64,000 nucleotides of DNA, taken from Bacillota bacterium. GTDB lineage: Bacteria; Bacillota; Clostridia; Oscillospirales; Acutalibacteraceae. Location: contig JAEZGM010000042.1 of NCBI GenBank assembly GCA_023416955.1, forward strand, positions 62,001-126,000. Reading direction: 5' to 3'. The position numbers and the translations under genes were made by a program. How positions within the stretch are numbered: position 1 is the first letter of the stretch; each line of letters starts with the position of its first letter. The notes beneath the pieces were generated by a model. That model made no database searches and was not told the DNA's origin. It saw only the letters and a list, made by a program, of their open reading frames with translations. Positions 35,799 to 45,983 of this stretch are shown here, piece by piece.

Positions 35799-37064
35799 AT
35801 GGAAATCGATGTTTCGGAATTTGAAAAGCCTTGCCCCTGCGGAATTCGGCATCACATTGCGGTAAGGGATATTCTCTTGGAAGCGGGAGCGCTTGAACAG
35901 CTCCCGACGCTTTTTCAAAAGGAGCCGTACAGCCGATGGGGAAAGGCGGTCATCCTCTGCGACACCAATACTTACGAAGCGGCCGGGCGCCGTGTCAGTG
36001 CGCTTCTGCCCGCAGCAGATACAGTCGTACTCCCCTGTGAAGGACTGCACGCAAACGAGCGCGGCGTTGCGCTGGCGGAGGAAAGCATTCCGTCCGGCTG
36101 CGGCTGCCTGCTGGCGGTCGGCTCGGGAACAATTCATGACATTACGCGCTTTATCGCGCACAGGCGGGAGCTGCCGTTTCTCAGTATTCCAACCGCGGCC
36201 AGCGTGGACGGCTTTGTTTCAACGGTCGCCGCCATGACGTGGGGCGGGGTAAAGCGCACATTTCCCGCGGTCTCCCCGGTTGCGGTCATTGCGGACAGCG
36301 CCGTTGTTGCGCGCGCGCCGAACCGGCTGACCGTGTCCGGCGTGGGCGATATGCTGGGAAAATTCACGGCGCTGGCGGACTGGAAAATCGCCCGGATTGT
36401 TACCGGGGAGCCGCTGTGCGAAAAAGTCTGCGCACTGGAGGAACAGGCGCTCAATGCCGTATGCGAGCAGCTGGAGGAAATCCGCGACGGGGGAGTGGAA
36501 GCCTGTGAGCATTTAATGTACGGCCTGCTGCTTTCCGGCCTTGCCATGCAGATGGTCGGGAACTCGCGTCCCGCTTCCGGCGCGGAGCATCATTGCTCCC
36601 ACCTTTGGGAAATGGAATGGGTTTCACCGCACACACAAGCGCTGCACGGGGAAAAGGTCGGCGTGGGGCTTCTACTGACCGCGCGCGCCTATCATGAGGC
36701 GGCGGAATTTCTGCGCTCGGGCCACTTCACCGTACCGCCATACGAAGGATTGGAACGCGACCTGATTCGCCGCTCCGTTCCGCCGGAGGCACTTGATGCT
36801 ATCTGGGCGGAAAACACGCCCGACCCGCTGGCGGCGATTCCCGGCGAACTGCTGCTTAGCAAAAGCGCAACGATCGCGGACGTTCTGCAATCGCTACCGT
36901 CGGAGCAGGAGCTTTACCGGATGCTGGAAGTTGTCGGAGCAAAACGTTCCTTAAACGATCTGGGGCTGCCGGAGTCCGTGCGGGAAATCACCCTGCGCCT
37001 GTCGCCGTATATCCGCAACCGTCTGACGTTTATGCGTCTGCTGAAGCGGTTTCATTGGAAGTGA
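35799..37064 (+). CDS. egsA: sn-Glycerol-1-phosphate dehydrogenase (AraM/EgsA family)
   Basis: A 421-residue member of the iron-type alcohol dehydrogenase superfamily that reduces dihydroxyacetone phosphate to sn-glycerol 1-phosphate with NAD(P)H. The nucleotide-binding part contains AVGSGTIHDITRF and IPTAASVDGF, and the metal-site histidines are in GAEHHCSHLWEM and LHGEKVGVG. In Bacillus subtilis the homologue araM is an ara-operon gene, and here it is divergent from araR, so arabinose control is plausible although its substrate is not arabinose. GGGAGG precedes the ATG. The C-terminal 100 residues extend beyond the core fold, as in other AraM proteins. Confidence 0.85.
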   Translation: MEIDVSEFEKPCPCGIRHHIAVRDILLEAGALEQLPTLFQKEPYSRWGKAVILCDTNTYEAAGRRVSALLPAADTVVLPCEGLHANERGVALAEESIPSGCGCLLAVGSGTIHDITRFIAHRRELPFLSIPTAASVDGFVSTVAAMTWGGVKRTFPAVSPVAVIADSAVVARAPNRLTVSGVGDMLGKFTALADWKIARIVTGEPLCEKVCALEEQALNAVCEQLEEIRDGGVEACEHLMYGLLLSGLAMQMVGNSRPASGAEHHCSHLWEMEWVSPHTQALHGEKVGVGLLLTARAYHEAAEFLRSGHFTVPPYEGLERDLIRRSVPPEALDAIWAENTPDPLAAIPGELLLSKSATIADVLQSLPSEQELYRMLEVVGAKRSLNDLGLPESVREITLRLSPYIRNRLTFMRLLKRFHWK

Positions 37065-37091
37065 GCCCGTATTTTCCCATATGCCGTTTTA

Positions 37092-38012
37092 TCATTCGTG
37101 AATATTTAATTCAAGCACGTCCGACCTTGAATAGTGCCCGCAAGCGTCAAACTCCATGCGGCTCATAGGAACCTTTTGCATGTCCAGCTCCGCATATATG
37201 ATTTCCTCTTTATCCCACACCGGCTCCGTTTCGTAATGTCCGTACGGATCAACGATGCAGCTGCCGCCTCGGCATACGGTATCAGGCAGCTTCGCAATTT
37301 CATCCGGGCAGTGCAGATGGTCGGGATACATGGCCTTTGTAAAATACAGATCGCAGTTTATGAAGTAGCAGTGACCCTCCATTGCAATGTGACGAATCGT
37401 AGCCTGCCATTCTTCATTATCATTGGTATTTGGCGAGATATACAGCGTGACTCCCTTCTGATACAGCGCAACGCGCGCCAGCGGCATATAGCTTTCCCAA
37501 CAAATCAGGCCTCCCATCGCACCCCACGGGGTTTCGGCAACCGGAAAATACCCCTTATCCGCATCACCCCAAACCACGCGTTCCGCGCCGGTGGGCTTCA
37601 GCTTCCTGTGAACCGCGATCAGCTCGCCTTCCGGTGAAAAAAACAGGTTTGTGTTATACAGCGTGGCTGTTATAGCACCCCGCTCGGAAACGCCGATGCT
37701 GACATAAGCCTGCGCCTCTTTTGCCGCGCGGCCGATGCGCCCTGTTTCCTCTCCCGGTACCACAATGGAATTGTCATAATACATTTTCCAGTCTTTACGT
37801 CCGTCTGCGCTGCGGCTTCCCACAGTGAATCCAAACGTCATTCCGTACGGATACCCCGGAATGAATAATTCGGGAAACACAATCAGTTCCGCGTGTTTTT
37901 CCACGGCCTTTTGAATCAGGTCCACGGTTTTTTGCGTACACGCGTCCTTATCAAACATAACGGGGGTTGCCTGCACGACCGCAATTCTGCATTTATCTTT
38001 TAAATCCTTCAT
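37092..38012 (-). CDS. Nitrilase-family carbon-nitrogen hydrolase
   Basis: A 306-residue enzyme with the complete Glu-Lys-Cys triad: glutamate in VFPELFIPGYP (about 47), lysine in HRKLKPTGAER (about 132) and cysteine in GLICWESYMPLAR (about 166). The cysteine context CWE-MPLAR is that of true nitrilases (nitrile to carboxylate and ammonia) rather than amidases. The start at 38012 has GGAG 6 bases upstream; the frame extends to 38057 without support. It is convergent with egsA (27-base gap) and appears to stand alone. The physiological nitrile is unknown. Confidence 0.85.
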   Translation of the reverse strand: MKDLKDKCRIAVVQATPVMFDKDACTQKTVDLIQKAVEKHAELIVFPELFIPGYPYGMTFGFTVGSRSADGRKDWKMYYDNSIVVPGEETGRIGRAAKEAQAYVSIGVSERGAITATLYNTNLFFSPEGELIAVHRKLKPTGAERVVWGDADKGYFPVAETPWGAMGGLICWESYMPLARVALYQKGVTLYISPNTNDNEEWQATIRHIAMEGHCYFINCDLYFTKAMYPDHLHCPDEIAKLPDTVCRGGSCIVDPYGHYETEPVWDKEEIIYAELDMQKVPMSRMEFDACGHYSRSDVLELNIHE

Positions 38013-38129
38013 ACTTATCTCCTTGAATTTCGTTTTACGGATCAGAGGGATCATCATGATGCCACTATCTATTTAGCGCTGCCTGTATATAGTAAACTTA
38101 TGTTTCATTATAGCGCGTGAACGCACAAA

Positions 38130-38166
38130 AAAACAGACAAATTTCGAAAAGAAATTTGTCTGTTTT
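38130..38166 (-). terminator. Terminator of tRNA-Arg
   Basis: A 16-bp perfect stem (38130-38145 with 38151-38166) with a 5-nt loop. On the minus strand a run of seven T ends in TTTTTTTGTGC. It begins right at the CCA end of the tRNA gene. Confidence 0.85.
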
Positions 38167-38242
38167 GGCGCGCCCGCGGGGATTCGAACCCAGGACCTCT
38201 TGATTCGTAGTCAAGCACTCTATCCAGCTGAGCTACGAGCGC
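38166..38242 (-). tRNA. tRNA-Arg (anticodon ACG)
   Basis: A cloverleaf on the minus strand: acceptor arm GCGCTCG/CGGGCGC, D arm TAGCTCAGCTGGATAGAG, anticodon arm CTTGACTACGAATCAAG with ACG in the loop, T arm with GTTCGAATC, and an encoded CCA end at 38166-38168. The A at the wobble position is expected to be deaminated to inosine to read CGU/CGC/CGA. One U-C mismatch is seen in the T stem. Confidence 0.93.
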
Positions 38243-38364
38243 ATATTAAATTGTAAAGCCGTCATTATGTGACAGCTTTACTATTATATTAGATTGTCCG
38301 CGAAAAGTCAAGGCTTTTCTTGCAGTAATTTGTGACTGCAAAAGAAAGGCATTTCCGCACTGCC

Positions 38365-40221
38365 TTATTCTTTGATTTTGCGCAGCAGCGCGGCGCAGCT
38401 TTGCGCTTTCAACCGAAGCATGCCTGTTTCGTCGGGCAGCGCGCCGGTCACGGTGCGGGCGCTTTTCCACTCGGCGGGCACAGTAAAGCTTTTTTCTTCC
38501 CACGTGGGGTTGAACGCGCACAATAACGCGTCAACTTCACCCTGCCGTACATAAGCAAGACAGCTGTCCGCGTAAAGCGGGATGAATTCACCCTGCGCCA
38601 ACGCGGAGCATTCCGCGCGCAGCCCTCCCAGCATTCGGTACCACGCGATTAAATCCGCGTCCTCCTGCCCCCATGGGTAACAGCCGCGGTTGAACGGGTC
38701 GCGGTAGCCCTCCATTCCGGCTTCATCGCCGTAATAAACGCAGGGTACTCCAGGCAGAGTGTACTGCATCAGGGAGGCAAGCCGCAACATTTTCAGCCCG
38801 TGTTCTCTCTGCTGGGGAGAGAGACGCGCTTCGCTCTGCCAGCGGCGGTCATTGTGCATCGCTTCGCCCGCCAGCGCAGTCAGCGCGCGCACCGTGTCGT
38901 GTGTACCGATATGATTCATTAAAATGCGCGTAACCTGCGGCGGGTAATTCTCCAGAATACTCAATATACGCTCCATGCTGCCCGCCGCGTCGCCCCCGGT
39001 CAGGTAACCGAGAATGGTGTCTCGGAACGGGTAATTCATCACGCTGTCCAGCTGTTTTCCCAGAAGATAGCTTCTCCGCCTGCCGTAAGCCGACTTATTG
39101 GAAGCGTCTTCCCACACTTCGCCCAGAACCAGCGCACCGCCGTCCTGTGCCTTTGCCGCCGCGCGCAGATTATCAAGGAATTCGTCCGGCAGTTCGTCGG
39201 CTACGTCCAGCCGCCAGCCGGAAGCACCTGCGTCCAGCCATTTGCGGATAATCCCATTTTCTCCGTTTATATACTCGTTATACGCCGGATTGGTTTCGGT
39301 TACGTTCGGAAGGGTGACGAAATTCCACCAGCAGTCGTATTTTTCCGGCCACTGCTGAAACGTGTACCACGGATAGTACGGGGATTCCTTCGAATTGTAA
39401 GCACCCTGCGCGGGGTAGCGGTTTTCGCGGTTAAAATATACGCTGTCGCTCCCCGTGTGGCTGAACACGCCGTCCAGTAGAATGTGGATTCCCAGCCCGC
39501 GCGCTTTCGCGCAGAGCCGGGTAAAATCCTCCGTCGTGCCCAAAAGGGGATCTATTTTGGAGTAATCCGCCGTATTGTAACGGTGATTCGAGTGCGCCTC
39601 GAATATCGGATTCAGGTAGATGCAGGTTACCCCGAGGGATTTCAAATAACCGAGCTTTTCCTCGATGCCTTTGAGGTCGCCGCCGAAATAATCGGAATTC
39701 GTGATTTCGCCCTGCCCGTTCGGCTCCCAGTCCGGCTGTTCGCCCCAGTGACCGTGCATTTTCCGGTCGGCGGGCACACTCTCCTTAGGCTGACCGGAAC
39801 GGTAAAACCGGTCGGGAAAAATCTGGTACATCACGCCGCCCATCAGCCAGTCCGGGGTTTTAAAGCCGCGGTCAAACACGGTTAGCTGCCACACGCGCGA
39901 CCCGCCGCGCAGCGTGCCCTCCGCATTCGGGCCGCAGGTCATTTTCAGCGTTCCGCGCCAGGTATCCACTGTGAACCAGTAAAAACAGATGCCCGGCCGC
40001 TCCGGCGTAAAATGGCATTCCCACCACTCATAGCAATCCCCGTTCATGCCGCACCAAAACATGCCCAGCGTCTGCTGCGCACCGGTCGCGTCACTGAGCA
40101 CTGTCAGATTTGCCGCGGAGCAGTGAAGCTCACGCGGCAAGGTGATTTTAAAATGAATCCGTGTTCCGTCCGCCACCGCGCCCACGGGGTCACGGTAAGC
40201 GGGATTTCTGGAGTTGAACAT
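38365..40221 (-). CDS. GH13 alpha-glucan hydrolase (neopullulanase/cyclomaltodextrinase type)
   Basis: A 618-residue cytoplasmic alpha-amylase-family enzyme with an N-terminal beta-sandwich (about 1-120), a (beta/alpha)8 barrel and a C-terminal beta domain. The catalytic residues are visible: nucleophile Asp in GWRLDVADELP, acid Glu in LVLGEVWEDASNK and the third Asp in MNHIGTHDTVRAL; DGVFSHTGSDSVYF is conserved region I. There is no signal peptide, so it should act on maltodextrins or internal glycogen. The start at 40221 has GGAGG 6 bases upstream. It ends the glgP transcript: 45 bases separate the two genes on the same strand. Confidence 0.88.
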   Translation of the reverse strand: MFNSRNPAYRDPVGAVADGTRIHFKITLPRELHCSAANLTVLSDATGAQQTLGMFWCGMNGDCYEWWECHFTPERPGICFYWFTVDTWRGTLKMTCGPNAEGTLRGGSRVWQLTVFDRGFKTPDWLMGGVMYQIFPDRFYRSGQPKESVPADRKMHGHWGEQPDWEPNGQGEITNSDYFGGDLKGIEEKLGYLKSLGVTCIYLNPIFEAHSNHRYNTADYSKIDPLLGTTEDFTRLCAKARGLGIHILLDGVFSHTGSDSVYFNRENRYPAQGAYNSKESPYYPWYTFQQWPEKYDCWWNFVTLPNVTETNPAYNEYINGENGIIRKWLDAGASGWRLDVADELPDEFLDNLRAAAKAQDGGALVLGEVWEDASNKSAYGRRRSYLLGKQLDSVMNYPFRDTILGYLTGGDAAGSMERILSILENYPPQVTRILMNHIGTHDTVRALTALAGEAMHNDRRWQSEARLSPQQREHGLKMLRLASLMQYTLPGVPCVYYGDEAGMEGYRDPFNRGCYPWGQEDADLIAWYRMLGGLRAECSALAQGEFIPLYADSCLAYVRQGEVDALLCAFNPTWEEKSFTVPAEWKSARTVTGALPDETGMLRLKAQSCAALLRKIKE

Positions 40222-40266
40222 ACAAAACCTCCGAGTCAGAAACAAGCAAAGGGCAAAATCGCCCGT

Positions 40267-42702
40267 TTATTTTTTGAAAAGACCTTTCGCGTGCGCATCC
40301 TCCGGAATCGGCTTTGCATGCCAGATGTTCTCGGCATACTCGCGAATGGCGCGGTCGGCGGCAAAGCGCCCGGCGTTGGCGGTATTAATCAGGCACATGC
40401 GCTGCCAGTCCGCCGCGTTCTGGTAAAGGGCTTCGGACTTTTTACGCGCCTTATTAAATGAGTCAAAATCGGCCAGTACCATGTAAGGGTCGCTGTTCGC
40501 CAGCGAATCGCCGATGTCGCGGAAGCTGACGCCCCCGAAGCCTTTGTTCAGCTCATCCAGCACGTTTTTGATTACTGCGTTGCCGCGCAGGAATTCGCGC
40601 GGGTCGTACTGGGGTTTCAGCGCACTCACCTGCTCCGCCGTCATGCCGAACAAAAGGATATTTTCATCGCCCACGGAATCGTGGATTTCTACGTTTGCGC
40701 CGTCCAGCGTACCGAGCGTGACAGCGCCGTTAATCATGAATTTCATATTGCTGGTGCCCGAAGCCTCCGTTCCGGCAAGCGAAATCTGTTCGCTGATATC
40801 GGCGGCGGGGGTGAGCAGCTCCGCAAGCGTCACGCGGTAATCCTCAAGGTAAACTACCTTCATTTTCTGATTGACGCGCGGGTCACTGTTGATCGTATTG
40901 CCAAGGTTCACGATCAGCCGGATCATTTCTTTGGCAAAGTAGTAGCCAGGCGCGGCCTTCGCGCCGAAAATATAGGTGCACGGAGTAAAGTCCGCGTTCG
41001 GATTTTCACGCAGGTACTGATACGTTGCCAGAATCTGCAGCGCGTTCAGGTGCTGGCGCTTGTATTCGTGCATACGCTTGACCTGCACGTCAAAAATAGA
41101 GTCCGGGTCGACGGTCAGCCCGTTTTCCCGCTGAATGAACGCGGTGAGCCGCTCTTTGTTCTGCCGCTTGATCTGCGCCATTTTTTCGAGCACCGACGGT
41201 TCGTTTTGGTACGCCAGCAGCTTCCGCAGTTCCTCTGCGCGCTGTGCAAATCCGTTTCCGATCAGCCCGGAAAGGAAGGAGGCAAGCGCGGGGTTCGCCT
41301 GATTCAGCCACCGGCGGTGCGCAATGCCGTTCGTTACGTTCGTAAACTTCTCGGGCATCTCTGTAAAATAATCATGAAATACGGTATTTTTCAAAATATC
41401 GGTGTGCAGCTGGGAAACGCCGTTTACGGTGTGGCTGCTCACAACGGCCAGATTCGCCATTTTCACATAACCGTCGTTCAGCGGTGCCATTCTGCCGACC
41501 TTGTAGCCATCCACACCTTTTTCGTGCATCCCGGCGCAGAAGCGGCGGTTAATTTCCTCCACAATCTGGTAAATACGGGGAAGCATCATTTTAAAGAGGT
41601 CAACGCCCCAGCATTCCAGTGCTTCGGGCATGACGGTATGGTTGGTATAGGAAACGGTACGCGTAACAATATCCCACGCCTGCTCCCAGCTGTAACCGCA
41701 TTCGTCCAGCATCACGCGCATCATCTCGGGAACTGCCAGAACCGGGTGCGTATCATTCAGATGAATCACGGCATGGTCGGGCAGATTGTCGAGCGTGCTG
41801 TTCTTAAACAAATGGCGGCGGATAATGTCCTGAATGGTCGCGGAAACCAGAAAATACTGCTGCATCAGGCGCAGGGATTTTCCCTCCACATGGTTGTCAT
41901 CGGGGTAGAGCACCTTGGTGATCGCCTCCGCCATGGCGTTCTGCTCCATGGCGCGCAGGTAGTTGCCGCTGTTGAACAGCTTCATATCGAACTCGGGGGA
42001 GGAAGCCGCCCAGATGCGCAGCCGGCTGATGCCCGTTCCTTCGTACCCGGCGATGTACATATCATAAGGAATCGCGACCACCTTGGTGTAATCCTTGTGC
42101 CGCACCACGTGGTACTGGTTGTTCCACGATTCCTCAATATGACCGTTAAAATGCACTTCCACACTTTTTTCCGGCACGGCCTGCATCCAGATTTTCCCGC
42201 CCGGCAGCCAGAAATCAGGCAGCTCCGTCTGCCAGCCGTCCACCAGCTTCTGGCGGAAAATGCCGTATTCGTACCGTAATGAGTAGCCTGTGGCGGGGTA
42301 GCCCTGTGACGCAAGGCCGTCCATAAAACAGGCGGCAAGGCGGCCCAGCCCGCCGTTCCCCAGCCCGGCGTCCGGCTCCTGCTCATACAGCGCGTCCAAT
42401 TTCAGGTTCAATTCGCCGAGCGCGGCGCGGAAATTTTCTTCCAGCCCAAGGTTGAACAGGTTGTTTTTCAGCGAGCGCCCCAGAAGAAACTCCATGCACA
42501 GGTAGTAAACCTGTTTAGTCTGGGTTTTTTCCGCCCGTTCAACATATTCGCTGCGCCCCTGTGCCATCAGTTCGCGCACGGTAAGCGCGGCGGCCTTGTA
42601 GCACTGTTCATCGGTCGCGTCCTCAAGGCTTACGCCGAAAACGCACTCCAGTTTGGACAAAATGCTTTCTTTAATCTGTTTTACCGAAAGTTTATAATTC
42701 AT
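40267..42702 (-). CDS. glgP: Glycogen/starch/alpha-glucan phosphorylase
   Basis: An 811-residue GT35 phosphorylase that releases alpha-glucose 1-phosphate from alpha-1,4-glucan. EASGTSNMKFMINGA contains the lysine that binds pyridoxal phosphate; the N-terminal LGNGGLGRLAACFMDGLAS is the other family hallmark. The start at 42702 is supported by GGAGG 7 bases upstream; the frame reaches 42744. It pairs with the GH13 gene behind it for breakdown of internal or imported alpha-glucan. Confidence 0.96.
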   Translation of the reverse strand: MNYKLSVKQIKESILSKLECVFGVSLEDATDEQCYKAAALTVRELMAQGRSEYVERAEKTQTKQVYYLCMEFLLGRSLKNNLFNLGLEENFRAALGELNLKLDALYEQEPDAGLGNGGLGRLAACFMDGLASQGYPATGYSLRYEYGIFRQKLVDGWQTELPDFWLPGGKIWMQAVPEKSVEVHFNGHIEESWNNQYHVVRHKDYTKVVAIPYDMYIAGYEGTGISRLRIWAASSPEFDMKLFNSGNYLRAMEQNAMAEAITKVLYPDDNHVEGKSLRLMQQYFLVSATIQDIIRRHLFKNSTLDNLPDHAVIHLNDTHPVLAVPEMMRVMLDECGYSWEQAWDIVTRTVSYTNHTVMPEALECWGVDLFKMMLPRIYQIVEEINRRFCAGMHEKGVDGYKVGRMAPLNDGYVKMANLAVVSSHTVNGVSQLHTDILKNTVFHDYFTEMPEKFTNVTNGIAHRRWLNQANPALASFLSGLIGNGFAQRAEELRKLLAYQNEPSVLEKMAQIKRQNKERLTAFIQRENGLTVDPDSIFDVQVKRMHEYKRQHLNALQILATYQYLRENPNADFTPCTYIFGAKAAPGYYFAKEMIRLIVNLGNTINSDPRVNQKMKVVYLEDYRVTLAELLTPAADISEQISLAGTEASGTSNMKFMINGAVTLGTLDGANVEIHDSVGDENILLFGMTAEQVSALKPQYDPREFLRGNAVIKNVLDELNKGFGGVSFRDIGDSLANSDPYMVLADFDSFNKARKKSEALYQNAADWQRMCLINTANAGRFAADRAIREYAENIWHAKPIPEDAHAKGLFKK

Positions 42703-43214
42703 AAAAAATCCTCCATTCCTGCCGCCGGCGCGGCGTTTCGGCACGGCGAAAGTCGGCGCGGCGGGGGAGTGCGGAAATCTGCTCCGCTTGTTTGTATTTT
42801 GAATTATGTCTATTATATCTCAAAATTCCAATAATTTCAATAAAAGCAAAGCAATGGACATTCTGACGCAAATATTACGGTTTTATCGGATAAAACGGAG
42901 TTTTCTCATTTTAAGCCTTATCTCCAATATTTATACATATTTTATGCATATTAAATAAATATTGTTTTTCCGTTTCTGTATTTCGGTGTTTTACATTTTT
43001 CGGGCATTGTTCATAAAAAGAGAAACAACGGAATAAAACTCATAAACAACAGTTTTTATTCCGGTTTTTCTATACTAAACTCAGCATATCCGCCCGATTA
43101 CACCATTTCACACTGATACATTAGTAAATTCACACCATTTTTATCGTCTTACAAACAAGCCCCAGCTTTTCACTCAAAAACAAGTGCAAAATTACTGAAT
43201 TTTTTTAATGGTTA

Positions 43215-43223
43215 TGCTATAAT
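43215..43223 (+). promoter_or_regulatory. Extended -10 promoter upstream of zapA
   Basis: TGCTATAAT fits the extended -10 pattern TGNTATAAT; no good -35 box is present at 17 bases. The zapA start lies about 134 bases downstream. The whole 42703-43356 region between the divergent glgP and zapA genes is AT-rich and contains no gene that I can recognise. Confidence 0.5.
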
Positions 43224-43356
43224 AGTTTCAACCCCTTAGGTTTGAGACTATTTACTTATAATTAAGAATCAAGTCTACGTCAGGATACAAGCTATCATAA
43301 ACAATATTGATATACAGCGGGCCGCAATTTGTGTTGACAGGAAAGGGAATGACTTC

Positions 43357-43878
43357 ATGAGTAAAAACAGAATTAAATTGAATATCTGTGGTTCCGAATA
43401 TGTGATTAACTCCGATGACAGCGAAAGCTATGTGCGCTCCATCGGCGATGAAGTAGAAAAAGCCATGGAAGAAATGACCGGCCGGAACGAGCGGATTTCC
43501 GTTACGATGGCGGCGGTTATTACCGCGCTGAACTACTGCGACGAAACACACAAGGCGAACAGCAGCTGCGACAATCTGCGCTCACAGATCAAGGATTACC
43601 TTGAGGATTCCTCCCGTGCAAGGACGGAAGCGGAAGAGTCCAAAAAAGAAGTCGAACGCCTGAAAAAAGAACTTCAGTCCCTGCGCGCACGCCTGACCGA
43701 GGAAACAGAAGCCTCGGAGCCGCAGGAGAAGGCGGAGGAACCGGCGCAGCCTGCTAAACCGGCAGCCGGTGCCCCGGTTCAGCGAGCCCAGACCGGAAAC
43801 TACACGCGCGTTCAGCCCGAAGCCACCCCGGAAGAGGAAGGTTTTATGAGCTTTTTCGAGCAGAATGCCGATGAATAG
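43357..43878 (+). CDS. zapA: Cell division protein ZapA
   Basis: A 173-residue ZapA-family protein that binds FtsZ and bundles its filaments at midcell. The N-terminal ZapA domain has RIKLNICGSEYVINSD (residues 5-20) and VTMAAVITALNYCDE. A coiled coil runs from about residue 65 to 118 with Glu/Lys/Arg heptads. The C-terminal Pro/Ala-rich tail ends GFMSFFEQNADE and is longer than in short ZapA proteins. The end overlaps the U32 peptidase start by 14 bases. Confidence 0.88.
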   Translation: MSKNRIKLNICGSEYVINSDDSESYVRSIGDEVEKAMEEMTGRNERISVTMAAVITALNYCDETHKANSSCDNLRSQIKDYLEDSSRARTEAEESKKEVERLKKELQSLRARLTEETEASEPQEKAEEPAQPAKPAAGAPVQRAQTGNYTRVQPEATPEEEGFMSFFEQNADE

Positions 43879-45946
43879 CCTGGAGGTTCTTGCGCCCGCG
43901 GGATCCCCGGAAAGCCTGACTGCCGCGGTTCGCGCGGGCGCGGACGCGGTTTACCTTGGCGGGCGTTCATTCAGTGCCCGCGCTTCCGCCAAAAATTTCA
44001 GTGATGAAGAATTAGAAGAAGCGGTGCGGTATTGCCACGCGCGCGGTGTAAGCGTGCATTTGACAGTGAACACCGTTTTTCTGGAAGACGAGCTGCCCGC
44101 TGTGCTGGAATTTATCCGTTTTGCCTGCACCCTTCCGGTGGACGCGGTGCTGGTGCAGGACACCGGCCTGTTCTATATGCTGAAAAAATGCGCGCCCGAC
44201 CTCCCTATACACGCTTCCACACAGATGAGTATTCACACCCCGCTCGGCGTTTCGGCGCTGGAGCAGGCGGGTGCGAGCCGTGTCGTGCTTTCCCGCGAGC
44301 TTTCGCTTCGGGAGATTAAGGAAATCCGCACCGCGTCAACCGTGGAGCTGGAAAGCTTTGTGCACGGCGCGCTGTGCATGTCGGTCAGCGGCCAGTGCTA
44401 TTTCAGCGCAATGCTCGGTTCCCGCAGTGGCAACCGGGGCCTTTGCGCGCAGCCCTGCCGCCTGCCGTTTTCCGTGCCGGGCGGCACGGGGCACGATTTG
44501 AGCCTGAAGGATTATTCCATGATCACCCGCGTAAACGAACTGCGTAACGCGGGTATTTGCAGCGCCAAAATTGAGGGACGTATGAAGCGCCCCGAATATG
44601 TGGCGGCGGCGACGCATGCCTGCCGTCTTGCGGCGGATGGGGAACCCGTGCCGGAGGAGCTGCTTCAAAACCTGAACGCCGTGTTTTCACGTTCCGGCTT
44701 CACCACAGGATACCCGGACGGAAAGCTGGGGCGCGAGATGTTCGGTATGCGTTCCAAAGAGGACGTGACAGGCGCGACAAGCGCGGTTTTTTCCACCCTG
44801 CATACGCTGTACCAGAATGAGGCGCAGAGGGTTCCGGTTCATTTTATGCTCCGGATTCAAAAAGGGAAACCCGTACTGCTGCGCGCACAGGACAGCGAAG
44901 GCCACTGCGCCGAGGAAAGTGGAGAAATTCCACAGCCTGCCGTCAATCGTGCCATTGATGCGACGCGCTGTGAGGAACAGCTGAAAAAAACCGGCGGCAC
45001 GCCGTATTTTGTCTCTTCGGTACAGTGCGAAATCGGGGAGGGGCTTTCCGTGCCCGTTTCCCTGCTGAACAAGCTGCGCCGCGCCGTGCTGGACAGGCTT
45101 TCGGAGCAGCGCTCCGAGCAGCCGCCGTTTTCTTTCACCGCTTACCCTGTACCACAGTCGAATACGCACCACGCGGGGGAGCTGAAATTCCGCGCGCGCT
45201 TTGCCAATACCGATTTGCCCGATAACGCAAGGTATCTGGATTTAATATACCTTCCGTATAATATGGATATAAATATACTTGCTAAGCTAAAATCCGACGG
45301 GTTTCCCGTCGCGCTCGAAATTCCGCGCGGCATGTTCGGAATGGAAGCCGCCGTCCGCCACCGTCTGGAAGCGGCAAAGGACGCGGGCATTGCGGACGTT
45401 TGGGCGGGGAACCTAGGTGCGGCGGCACTTGGCCGCGAACTGGGCATGACCGTACACGGCGGGTTTTCGCTGAATATTACAAACACCGCCGCGCTCGCGT
45501 GGTATGAAGAATTTGGCCTTGCCGACGCGGAGCTTTCGTTTGAGTTGACGCTTGCGCAGGCCGCCGCCATCGGTGGGGAGCTGCCGCGCGGGCTGATGCT
45601 TTACGGGCGGCAACCGCTGATGCTGACCCGCAACTGCCCCGCCGCGAACGCGGGCGGTTGTAAGAACTGCCATGGCCGCGCCAGCGGCCATAACGCACCA
45701 ATGCTGACTGACCGCAAGGGCATTCAGTTCCCGGTGCAATGTTACGGCGCGTGCAGCGAGGTGCTGAATTCCGTACCGCTCTCCATGTCCGATCGGCTGC
45801 GCGAGGTTCGCAATCAGGATTTCGCGCTGTTGCGCTTTTCCATCGAAAGCAAAGAGGAAGCGGCGGCTGTCATTGAGCGCTACCGCGGTGGCACACCTGC
45901 TGCCGGCGAGTTTACGCGCGGACTGTATTACCGCGGTATCGAGTAA
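43865..45946 (+). CDS. U32 family peptidase with DUF3656-type C-terminal region
   Basis: A 693-residue protein of the U32 'peptidase' family. It opens LEVLAPAGSPESLTAAVRAGADAVYLGG, and ESFVHGALCMSVSGQCYFS is the U32 signature with its cysteines. Later cysteines occur in NAGGCKNCHG and in QCYGACSEV. Many members are now linked to tRNA/rRNA hydroxylation or collagenase-like activity, so the substrate is open. The start is at 43865 or two codons later, inside the end of zapA, with no clear ribosome site, which suggests translational coupling. Confidence 0.87.
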   Translation: MPMNSLEVLAPAGSPESLTAAVRAGADAVYLGGRSFSARASAKNFSDEELEEAVRYCHARGVSVHLTVNTVFLEDELPAVLEFIRFACTLPVDAVLVQDTGLFYMLKKCAPDLPIHASTQMSIHTPLGVSALEQAGASRVVLSRELSLREIKEIRTASTVELESFVHGALCMSVSGQCYFSAMLGSRSGNRGLCAQPCRLPFSVPGGTGHDLSLKDYSMITRVNELRNAGICSAKIEGRMKRPEYVAAATHACRLAADGEPVPEELLQNLNAVFSRSGFTTGYPDGKLGREMFGMRSKEDVTGATSAVFSTLHTLYQNEAQRVPVHFMLRIQKGKPVLLRAQDSEGHCAEESGEIPQPAVNRAIDATRCEEQLKKTGGTPYFVSSVQCEIGEGLSVPVSLLNKLRRAVLDRLSEQRSEQPPFSFTAYPVPQSNTHHAGELKFRARFANTDLPDNARYLDLIYLPYNMDINILAKLKSDGFPVALEIPRGMFGMEAAVRHRLEAAKDAGIADVWAGNLGAAALGRELGMTVHGGFSLNITNTAALAWYEEFGLADAELSFELTLAQAAAIGGELPRGLMLYGRQPLMLTRNCPAANAGGCKNCHGRASGHNAPMLTDRKGIQFPVQCYGACSEVLNSVPLSMSDRLREVRNQDFALLRFSIESKEEAAAVIERYRGGTPAAGEFTRGLYYRGIE

Positions 45947-45983
45947 TATCATTTTTATAAACAACAATTATTTAGAGGTACTT

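Noticed and set aside
40681..42279. A 532-codon plus-strand frame opposite glgP
   Set aside because: Antisense shadow of glycogen phosphorylase; the residues are histidine- and arginine-rich without recognisable motifs.
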